7,674 nucleotides of DNA from Planctomycetota bacterium. Lineage in GTDB: Bacteria; Planctomycetota; Planctomycetia; Pirellulales; Lacipirellulaceae. Positions within the stretch are counted from its first letter, which is position 1, and each line of letters begins with the position of its first letter. Both the position numbers and the translations under genes were made by a program. The stretch spans positions 1 through 7,674 of the forward strand of contig JAADIN010000036.1 in assembly GCA_013151315.1 (NCBI GenBank), written 5' to 3'. Under the pieces are notes generated by a model that was given only the letters and a program-made list of their open reading frames with translations, ran no database searches and was not told where the DNA came from. This document shows positions 1 through 5,056 of this stretch, one piece after another.

Positions 1-282
1 TTTCGGAACGAGGTTTTTGATTACCTCGACGAGGGAGACGACTTGGTCCACGAGTGTTTTTCTAAGCTGATCGCCGACTCACGACTTCACGCGCTCAAGT
101 ACGATGGCTTTTGGGGGTGCATGGACACGCACAAAGACAAGCAACGTTTCGACGAAATGTATTCCCGAGGCGAAACCCCCTGGGAAGTTTGGGACAAGGG
201 CCAAGACAATCCTCAAAAGTATTTGAATTGGAAGGAATCAGGCGGCCAAAACCTCTCGTTTTCTCCTTCGGTCCCACGATAG
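1..282 (+). CDS. rfbF: Glucose-1-phosphate cytidylyltransferase, C-terminal part (5' end outside window)
   Basis: The reading frame is open from the first base and stops at TAG 280-282, giving 93 residues of a C-terminal end. The diagnostic stretch is GFWGCMDTHKDK (visible residues 37-48), followed by a helix ending GETPWEVW. This matches the end of RfbF-type glucose-1-phosphate cytidylyltransferases, where 'GFWQCMDTxRDK' is followed by 'APWKVW'. The family makes CDP-glucose from CTP and glucose-1-phosphate, the first step to CDP-linked deoxysugars in the cytoplasm. The nucleotide-binding N-terminal half is not in the window, so substrate preference rests on the C-terminal motif alone. About 28 residues follow the usual end point (after EVW); this tail is polar, ends SFSPSVPR and looks non-conserved. 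The next gene starts 14 bases downstream on the same strand, so co-transcription is likely. The usual partner rfbG (CDP-glucose 4,6-dehydratase) is not the downstream neighbour and would have to lie upstream or elsewhere. A related sugar-phosphate nucleotidyltransferase is the main alternative. Confidence 0.85.
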   Translation, partial: FRNEVFDYLDEGDDLVHECFSKLIADSRLHALKYDGFWGCMDTHKDKQRFDEMYSRGETPWEVWDKGQDNPQKYLNWKESGGQNLSFSPSVPR

Positions 283-296
283 CCTTGCACGGATTG

Positions 297-1085
297 ATGA
301 TGCAAAAAATAGAAATCGATTTGCAGCAGGGCCGAGTACGCGCCGTGGCCGACGGCGAGACGCACGACCACGAAATCGGCTCGCCCGAAGCGTTTCAGAT
401 CATATCTCAGGCCTGGCTGCAAAGTGGTTGGCAGAACAAGCACGTTTATACTTTTTCGTGGATGGGCCGTCCCGTGATCCAGTTGCCCGAGGATCTCTTA
501 CGCACCCAGGAAGTAATCTACCGACTGCAGCCCGACGTTATTGTGGAAACGGGCATTGCGCACGGCGGCTCGTTGACTTTTTTTGCTAGCCTCTGCAAAG
601 CCATGGGCAAGGGTCGGGTCCTCGGAGTCGACATCGAGATTCGACCCCCGAATCGTGCCGCGCTCGAGAGTCACGAGTTATTCGAGTTCCTCCAGTTGAT
701 CGAAGGCGATTCGATCTCGCCCAAGATCGTCGAACAGGTTGCATCGCAAATCGGCCCTGACGAGACGGTCTTTGTGATGCTTGACGGCAATCACACCCAA
801 GCGCATGTGCGGGCCGAGCTAGAACTTTACTCACCGCTAGTTTCGATCGGGTCCTACATCGTGGCAGCCGACGGCATCATGCAGAATTTGGCCGGCCTGC
901 AGCGCTACCAGGACGATCGGACCAACGACGACTGGCAGTGGAACAACCCCCAGTCGGCCGCCCGAGAGTTTGTGGCCGAGAATCCCGATTTCATCATCGA
1001 GTCGCCCAAGTTCGATTTCAACGAGTCGCCGATCACCGAGCCGATTACCTACTGCCCTGATGGTTGGATTAAGAGAATACGGTAA
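297..1085 (+). CDS. CmcI/cephalosporin-hydroxylase-family SAM-dependent enzyme (putative sugar methyltransferase)
   Basis: A 262-residue protein with a Rossmann-type SAM-binding core. Motif I is VIVETGIAHGGS (residues 81-92), the acidic residue ending strand 2 is D112 in VLGVDIE, and a probable metal/active-site motif MLDGNH lies at 161-166 with a further acidic D192 in VAADGI. This order is typical of the CmcI family (COG3510, named for cephalosporin hydroxylase/7-methoxylation). Members in polysaccharide loci are generally presumed to modify sugars, often by O-methylation; the substrate here cannot be read from sequence. I chose ATG 297 (a second ATG follows at 300) because it begins 14 bases after the previous stop and leaves an N-terminus of family-like length. 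An in-frame extension back to 111 would overlap the upstream gene by more than 170 bases. No good Shine-Dalgarno is visible. The next gene begins 12 bases after this stop, consistent with one operon with the genes on either side. Confidence 0.82.
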   Translation: MMQKIEIDLQQGRVRAVADGETHDHEIGSPEAFQIISQAWLQSGWQNKHVYTFSWMGRPVIQLPEDLLRTQEVIYRLQPDVIVETGIAHGGSLTFFASLCKAMGKGRVLGVDIEIRPPNRAALESHELFEFLQLIEGDSISPKIVEQVASQIGPDETVFVMLDGNHTQAHVRAELELYSPLVSIGSYIVAADGIMQNLAGLQRYQDDRTNDDWQWNNPQSAAREFVAENPDFIIESPKFDFNESPITEPITYCPDGWIKRIR

Positions 1086-1097
1086 GAATTCATTCTG

Positions 1098-2282
1098 ATG
1101 CCCGATCCCAAACAATCACGTATCCCCTGTGCCGGTCCCTCGATCACGCAGCGGGAAATCGACTACACCGATGCGGTGACCAACTGCTGGTATGCCAAGG
1201 CGGGTGTCTACCACGAGCGTCTGGAACAAGCCGTTGCCGAGTACCTTGACGTCAAACATGTGGTGACTACGCCGACGGGAACCTCGGCCATCCATCTTGC
1301 ACTGCTCGCGCTGGGCATCGGCCCTGGCGACGAAGTGATTGTGCCCGAACTGACGTGGATCGGCAGCTCGGCTCCAATCACTTATGTCGGCGCTACGCCC
1401 GTGTTTGCCGATGTCGAAGCCGAGCATTGGTGCCTCTCCGCCGCGTCGCTCGAAGCGAGCATCACGCCGCAGACGCGAGCGATCGTGCTGGTCGATCTCT
1501 ACGGCGACGTGCCCGACTTGGCGGCGATTCGTGCAATCGCCGATCGTCACGGGCTAGCCATCATCGAAGACGCGGCGCAGGCGTTTGGATCGAGTTGGCA
1601 AGGCCGCAAGGCGGGAGCATTTGGCGACCTGGGTATTTTCAGCCTCCATGGCTCGAAAACCATCACCGCCGGCGAAGGGGGGCTGTTGGTCACCGACCGC
1701 GACGACCTTTACGAGCGAGCATGCACGCTCCGCGACCATGGCCGACAGCTAGATGGCACGCGCTTCTTTGGCGATTTCGATCGGTATTATTATCACTTCG
1801 AGATCGGCAATAAATTCAAAATGAGCAGCATGCAAGCGGCACTGGCGTTGGCACAGGTCGAGCGTGCCGAGGAACTGGTGGGGCGAAAGCGAGAGATTTT
1901 TTCTTGGTACCAAGAGGAACTTGCTGACATCGAAGGTCTTCACTTGCACGTCGAGCGATCGGGCCTTACTAATTCCTACTGGCTACCGGCGGTGACGATT
2001 CATCCCAAGCAGGTGGTCGACACGCTTGCCATCATGCGAGAGTTGGAGAAGAGCCACATCGACATTCGCCCGCTCTACTATCCGCTTAGCTCGCTACCCC
2101 CGTATCGCGAAACGGCTTCAGGCTTGCAGGCTCAACAGCAAAACCCAATTGCCTACGCTGAAAGCCCTCGAGGTTTTAATTTGCCAAGCAATCTAGAAAT
2201 GAGCCGAGAAGACACGACGCGAGTGGCGGAGGTTTTGCGCCGACTATTTACCAATTCGCAAGACTTCAGACGAAAGCAGTAA
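1098..2282 (+). CDS. DegT/DnrJ/EryC1/StrS-family PLP-dependent sugar aminotransferase (perosamine-synthase-like)
   Basis: A 394-residue protein of normal length for the family that transfers an amino group, usually from glutamate, to a nucleotide-linked keto-sugar in the cytoplasm. Landmarks in order: TPTGTSAIHLAL (58-69, phosphate-binding GTSA); GPGDEVIVPELTWI (75-88); VGATPVFADV (97-106); IIEDAAQAFG (155-164), where D158 should contact the PLP pyridine nitrogen; FSLHGSKTITAGEGG (181-195), where K187 is the expected Schiff-base lysine; and GNKFKMSSMQAALALAQ (237-253), the sugar/PLP loop and dimer region. The overall pattern is closest to what I recall of GDP-perosamine synthases (4-amino transfer), but the exact sugar, C3 or C4 position and nucleotide are not decidable here. 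It starts at ATG 1098, 12 bases after the previous gene, and is the last gene of the first + strand block. Its TAA stop (2280-2282) is followed within two bases by a dispersed repeat. Confidence 0.9.
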   Translation: MPDPKQSRIPCAGPSITQREIDYTDAVTNCWYAKAGVYHERLEQAVAEYLDVKHVVTTPTGTSAIHLALLALGIGPGDEVIVPELTWIGSSAPITYVGATPVFADVEAEHWCLSAASLEASITPQTRAIVLVDLYGDVPDLAAIRAIADRHGLAIIEDAAQAFGSSWQGRKAGAFGDLGIFSLHGSKTITAGEGGLLVTDRDDLYERACTLRDHGRQLDGTRFFGDFDRYYYHFEIGNKFKMSSMQAALALAQVERAEELVGRKREIFSWYQEELADIEGLHLHVERSGLTNSYWLPAVTIHPKQVVDTLAIMRELEKSHIDIRPLYYPLSSLPPYRETASGLQAQQQNPIAYAESPRGFNLPSNLEMSREDTTRVAEVLRRLFTNSQDFRRKQ

Positions 2283-2283
2283 T

Positions 2284-2320
2284 TAGCCACAGATGAACAC
2301 GGATTAACACAGATAAAGAA
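2284..2320 (+). repeat. TAGCCAC-type dispersed repeat, single half copy
   Basis: The segment starting TAGCCACAGATGAACACGG reads as three consecutive units of about 10 bases (CCACAGATGA / ACACGGATTA / ACACAGATAA) followed by AGAA. It begins one base after the aminotransferase stop codon. The same family appears at 4961-5050 as two opposed copies forming a palindrome. I see no opposed partner here downstream to 2695, so this copy should not form a long stem. Very similar sequences recur in planctomycete and verrucomicrobial intergenic regions in my general recollection; no search was made. Confidence 0.75.
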
Positions 2321-2391
2321 AGGGCCTCCTAACCAAAATCAGTTCTTCAAGGCATTTAATGGGGAATTCGTATAGAGCGGCCTTTGCCGCT

Positions 2392-2438
2392 GTCCCAGAG
2401 GGACATTCGATAATAGCCCAGCAGTTTACTGCTGGGTT
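2392..2438 (+). repeat. Composite hairpin unit, left copy
   Basis: The unit is a short hairpin GTCCC-AGA-GGGAC, a linker ATTCGATAAT, and a longer hairpin with stem AGCCCAGCAG (2415-2424), loop TTTA and CTGCTGGGTT (one G-T pair). The 16-base core TCGATAATAGCCCAGC (2407-2422) is identical to the reverse complement of 2596-2611 in the right copy. Confidence 0.75.
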
Positions 2439-2457
2439 GAGAATGTTGAGAAGCAAA

Positions 2458-2474
2458 AGCCCCGGAGGGACGAC
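2458..2474 (+). repeat. 17-bp inverted repeat, left arm
   Basis: AGCCCCGGAGGGACGAC is perfectly complementary to 2546-2562. The two arms are separated by 71 bases that themselves hold smaller hairpins and a tandem 14-mer. Confidence 0.85.
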
Positions 2475-2545
2475 AGAACCGTAACCACAGGGGTTAACTT
2501 CCCTGGCATAAGCTTCGGCGTTTATGATTCGGTGTTTACGATTCG

Positions 2546-2562
2546 GTCGTCCCTCCGGGGCT
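2546..2562 (-). repeat. 17-bp inverted repeat, right arm
   Basis: GTCGTCCCTCCGGGGCT is the exact reverse complement of 2458-2474. Together the arms could close a large stem around the centre of the island, or represent two opposed REP-like units. Confidence 0.85.
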
Positions 2563-2580
2563 CATGATTCACATCTCACG

Positions 2581-2627
2581 TACCCAGCGATAAATCGCTG
2601 GGCTATTATCGAAAACCCCTCCGGGGT
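2581..2627 (-). repeat. Composite hairpin unit, right copy (inverted)
   Basis: Read on the - strand from 2627: a short hairpin ACCCC-GGA-GGGGT, a linker containing TTCGATAAT, then a hairpin with stem CCCAGCGA, loop TTTA and TCGCTGGG (2602-2583). Compared with the left copy, the two base pairs nearest the loop changed on both sides (AG/CT became GA/TC), so pairing is preserved while sequence is not. The short hairpin also differs in sequence but keeps its stem. Confidence 0.75.
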
Positions 2628-2656
2628 AAAAGTCATCCATTCCAGATTTCATCAAT

Positions 2657-2688
2657 GAACCACTAAAGTTCCTGAAGAACCACAAAAG
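2657..2688 (+). repeat. Two direct 12-mers just upstream of the oxygenase start
   Basis: GAACCACTAAAG (2657-2668) and GAACCACAAAAG (2677-2688) match at 11 of 12 bases with a 20-base spacing. The second copy ends 7 bases before the ATG at 2696. They could be a degenerate dispersed repeat or a protein-binding site; nothing else in the sequence decides between these. Confidence 0.5.
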
Positions 2689-2695
2689 AAAAAGC

Positions 2696-3565
2696 ATGAG
2701 CACAATCTACTTTGACTCTCAACACAGCGAATCGCTTCGCAGAGAAAATATCTTTCGCGGCGACATCTACGTGTTCTCTGCTCGACCGAGCACGCGGGCA
2801 TTCGTCGATTTTTCTCGAAATTTGGCGATCGAGGCTTTTGCGCCTCACGATCCGTGCGCCGCCCAACACCACATGCAGGCCGAGGAGTTTGCCGCCATTC
2901 TGAGCCAACTCAAACCTCGCTTCATGCACGATCCGAAAGTGAAGGAGCAAATGCGGGCGATTTTCGAGGAGTTTGGAGAAGATCCGGAGCAGACTTTTTT
3001 CGATGTACCTCGTATGCGGACGATGACCCATGGCGATTACCTTCGCACGGGTATCGCGCTGGCGGTTCCGCCGCATCGCGACACCTGGTTCGCCGGACAT
3101 CAATCGCAGCTCAATTGGTGGTTTCCTGTCAGTGGCGTTGAGCCGGAGAACACGATGGTTTTTCACCCAGGGTATTTTGATCGGGGCGTCGACAATGTGT
3201 CGGATCGCTACAATCATCAGCAGTGGATGGAAACGAGTCGCGCAGCCGCGGCCCAGCAGATCAAGACCGACACCCGACCACTCCCCGAAATTCGACAAGA
3301 GATCGACACGAGCAGCGATTTTCGGATTCAATGCGAAGAAGGCGGCTTGCTCTTGTTTTCTGCTTCGCATTTGCACTCGACCAGCCCGAACAACACAGGA
3401 AAGACCCGGTTTAGCGTCGATTTTCGGACCGTAAACCTGGACGACGTGGTCGCAGGTCGGGGAGCTCCTAACGTCGACAACAAGTCGGTCGGAACGACGC
3501 TGAGCGAGTACTTGCGGGTTTCCGATTCGACACCCATTCCCGAAAGTGTGGTTGCCTCGCAGTGA
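2696..3565 (+). CDS. Phytanoyl-CoA-dioxygenase-like Fe(II)/2-oxoglutarate oxygenase
   Basis: A 289-residue protein with the signature of the double-stranded beta-helix oxygenases. HRD at 127-129 (AVPPHRDTWF) supplies the HxD metal ligands. The distal histidine is probably H227 in FSASHLHSTSPN, with H225 a less likely choice. R238 in TRFSVDFR, eleven residues after H227, fits the 2-oxoglutarate carboxylate anchor. Such enzymes couple 2-oxoglutarate decarboxylation to hydroxylation or other C-H oxidation in the cytoplasm. The substrate is unknown; the setting suggests a sugar, lipid or sugar-linked intermediate. There is no signal peptide or membrane segment. It starts at ATG 2696, preceded by a purine-rich AAAAGAAAAAGC that could serve as a weak ribosome site. 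The gene stands alone between two repeat blocks, 413 bases after the aminotransferase and 138 bases before the methyltransferase start, so it probably has its own promoter, though I see no convincing -35/-10 pair. Confidence 0.78.
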   Translation: MSTIYFDSQHSESLRRENIFRGDIYVFSARPSTRAFVDFSRNLAIEAFAPHDPCAAQHHMQAEEFAAILSQLKPRFMHDPKVKEQMRAIFEEFGEDPEQTFFDVPRMRTMTHGDYLRTGIALAVPPHRDTWFAGHQSQLNWWFPVSGVEPENTMVFHPGYFDRGVDNVSDRYNHQQWMETSRAAAAQQIKTDTRPLPEIRQEIDTSSDFRIQCEEGGLLLFSASHLHSTSPNNTGKTRFSVDFRTVNLDDVVAGRGAPNVDNKSVGTTLSEYLRVSDSTPIPESVVASQ

Positions 3566-3574
3566 TCAAGGTCC

Positions 3575-3674
3575 CTCGCAAAGGCGCGAAGGCGCAAAGC
3601 AAAGAAAGAGTGGCATTTTGGAGATCTCTGCGTTAAACTTTTTATTTTCATTTGCGTCTTCGCGCCTTTGCGAG
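3575..3674. repeat. Long stem-loop repeat (24-bp stem, 52-base loop)
   Basis: The left arm CTCGCAAAGGCGCGAAGGCG plus CAAA (3575-3598) pairs with 3651-3674. All 24 positions pair, 23 by Watson-Crick and one by a G-T pair (3592 with 3657). The loop is AT-rich, contains the palindrome AGAGATCTCT in broken form (GAGATCTC at 3621-3628) and holds no gene. It begins 10 bases after the oxygenase stop and ends 29 bases before the methyltransferase ATG. There is no T-run after the right arm, so it is not a classical intrinsic terminator for the + strand, although the stem may slow transcription or protect the upstream mRNA end. The 'CGCAAAGGCGC' theme is one I associate with planctomycete intergenic repeats. 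Confidence 0.8.
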
Positions 3675-3703
3675 AGATATTTCAACCTGCGAACGAACCC
3701 TCT

Positions 3704-4963
3704 ATGGCTCCGACTACCACCCCTCTATCAACAAAAACCGACGGCTGCCGATTTTGTGGCGCGCCGTTGCAGCAGACCGTAGTCGATCTGGGCTTGTCGC
3801 CTCTCTGCCAAAATCGCGTGACGCATGAGCAAATCGAGCAGCCCGAAATTTTCTACCCGCTCAAAGCCGTCGTGTGCGAAAGTTGCTGGCTCGTGCAAGT
3901 CCATGCCCATGTCGCGGGCGAAGCAATTTTTTGCGACTATGCTTATTTCTCGTCGTACTCGGAGAGTTGGCTTCGGCACTGTCGCGAATACGTCGAAATG
4001 ATTGCTGCGAAGCTCTCGCTAGGCTCCAAAAGCCAGGTCATCGAGATCGCGAGCAACGACGGCTATTTGTTGCAATACTTCGTCGAAAAAGGAATTCCTG
4101 CTCTCGGAATCGAGCCGGCAGCCAACGTCGCCGAAGCTGCCCGGCAAAAGGGCGTCGAGAGCATTACCAAGTTTTTTGGCACCAAGACCGCCTGCGAGTT
4201 GGTGGACCAGGGCGTGCGGCCCGACCTGCTCCTGGGAAACAATGTGCTGGCCCACGTGCCGGATCTCAACGATTTTGTTGCGGGGCTCAAAATTTTGCTC
4301 AAGGAGGATGGAGTCATTACGTTTGAGTTCCCTCATCTGATGCGACTGATCGAAGGAAATCAGTTCGACACGATTTACCAGGAGCACTACTGTTATTTTT
4401 CGCTCCTTGCGATCCAAAAGGTGTTTCAACATCATGGGCTCACAATTTTTGATGTCGAGACGCTGTCGACCCATGGCGGTTCGCTGCGAATTTATGCGCG
4501 GCATAGTGAGGACCAATCGAAGCCAATCGCGAAATCCGTCGGCCAGCTTCACGATCTCGAAATCGAAAAGGGCTACACTCGCCTCAAAACCTATACCGAC
4601 TTTGCGGAGCAAGTGGTCGAAACCAAAAGGAAATTGTTGAAATTTTTAATTCAGGCAAAGCGTGAAGGCAAGACGATCGTCGGCTACGGAGCCCCTGGCA
4701 AAGGCAACACGCTGCTGAATTTCTGTGGCATTCGGACCGACTTTCTCGACTACACGGTCGACCGCAATCCCATGAAGCAAAACACATTTCTGCCGGGCTC
4801 ACGGATTCCCGTCTATGCACCGGAAAAAATCGCCGAGACGCGCCCCGACTACGTGCTGATTTTGCCATGGAATCTCAAGAAAGAAATCATGGACCAACTG
4901 GCTTATATCCGCGAATGGGGAGGGCAGTTTGTGGTGCCCATTCCTGAAACGCAAGTTTTTTAG
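3704..4963 (+). CDS. Three-domain SAM-dependent sugar C-methyltransferase (TcaB9/TylC3/NovU-like)
   Basis: A 419-residue protein with the architecture of NDP-hexose C-methyltransferases. The N-terminal zinc-binding domain (Methyltransf_13 type) has CRFC (C15, C18) and CESC (C58, C61). The central SAM domain has VIEIASNDGYLL (112-123), H184 in NNVLAHVPDL, and YQEHY (225-229), where Y225, E227 and H228 line up with the catalytic YxEH of TcaB9. The C-terminal domain (Methyltransf_14 type) has IVGYGAPGKGNTLLNF (325-340). Enzymes of this kind add a methyl group to C3 of a 4-keto-6-deoxy sugar, making branched sugars; the sugar here is not identifiable. The rfbF at the left edge makes a CDP-linked substrate plausible. 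I chose ATG 3704. An in-frame TTG at 3668 lies inside the right arm of the stem-loop repeat and would add 12 unconserved residues. The TAG stop (4961-4963) is the first codon of a dispersed repeat arm. Confidence 0.88.
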   Translation: MAPTTTPLSTKTDGCRFCGAPLQQTVVDLGLSPLCQNRVTHEQIEQPEIFYPLKAVVCESCWLVQVHAHVAGEAIFCDYAYFSSYSESWLRHCREYVEMIAAKLSLGSKSQVIEIASNDGYLLQYFVEKGIPALGIEPAANVAEAARQKGVESITKFFGTKTACELVDQGVRPDLLLGNNVLAHVPDLNDFVAGLKILLKEDGVITFEFPHLMRLIEGNQFDTIYQEHYCYFSLLAIQKVFQHHGLTIFDVETLSTHGGSLRIYARHSEDQSKPIAKSVGQLHDLEIEKGYTRLKTYTDFAEQVVETKRKLLKFLIQAKREGKTIVGYGAPGKGNTLLNFCGIRTDFLDYTVDRNPMKQNTFLPGSRIPVYAPEKIAETRPDYVLILPWNLKKEIMDQLAYIREWGGQFVVPIPETQVF

Positions 4964-5056
4964 CCACGGATGAAACACGGATTAAACACCGATAGAGTTC
5001 AAAGAAAAATTTCCTTCGTCCGTGTTTCATCTGTGTTCAATCCGTGGCTAATTTTT
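4961..5056. terminator. Long imperfect palindrome between convergent genes, likely terminator
   Basis: The left arm (4961-4993, starting TAGCCACGGATGAAACACGG) pairs with the right arm (5017-5050). The outer 11 bases are perfectly complementary; further in, pairing continues with one-base bulges and scattered mismatches. The loop is about 23 bases. On the + strand the stem is followed by ATTTTTC (5051-5057), giving an intrinsic-terminator shape for the methyltransferase transcript. On the - strand the stem is followed by A residues, so termination of the glycosyltransferase transcript would rely on the stem alone. Both arms are copies of the repeat at 2284-2320. Each arm supplies the TAG stop codon of the gene that runs into it. 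Confidence 0.75.

Larger units (their letters stand above)
2376..2627. repeat. Multi-hairpin palindromic repeat island (REP/BIME-like)
   Basis: This fills most of the 413-base gap 2283-2695, which has no credible ORF. From left to right I see: AGCGGC-CTTT-GCCGCT (2376-2391); GTCCC-AGA-GGGAC (2392-2404); a 10-bp hairpin with loop TTTA (2415-2438); the left arm of a 17-bp inverted repeat (2458-2474); an imperfect hairpin (2485-2506); a TTCG-loop hairpin (2507-2526); two tandem 14-mers (2521-2548); the right arm (2546-2562); a hairpin with loop TAAA (2583-2602); and ACCCC-TCC-GGGGT (2615-2627). The outer hairpin pairs are inverted copies of one composite unit, as in bacterial interspersed mosaic elements. 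This resembles REP sequences mobilised by RAYT (IS200-like) transposases, but no transposase is in the window. A structured non-coding RNA is the alternative. Confidence 0.7.

Noticed and set aside
111..296. N-terminal extension of the CmcI-family gene back to 111
   Set aside because: It would overlap the cytidylyltransferase gene in another frame for over 170 bases, and the extra residues do not resemble the family. ATG 297 gives a normal start and spacing.
1638..1682. HGSK instead of the commoner GNK next to the PLP lysine of the aminotransferase
   Set aside because: The lysine, the following TITAGEGG and the EDAA motif are intact, and Ser before Lys occurs in many family members as I recall; not a sign of lost activity.
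2283..2695. CRISPR array
   Set aside because: The repeats are inverted and unequal, with no regular spacers and no cas genes in the window.
2663..3376. 237-residue open frame on the - strand opposite the oxygenase
   Set aside because: It is a shadow of the oxygenase gene; the + strand frame carries the HxD and distal His/Arg signature, and the - strand translation shows no recognisable motif.
3668..3703. TTG start at 3668 for the C-methyltransferase
   Set aside because: The codon lies within the right arm of a stem-loop repeat and adds 12 unconserved residues; ATG 3704 precedes the zinc-binding domain at a normal distance.
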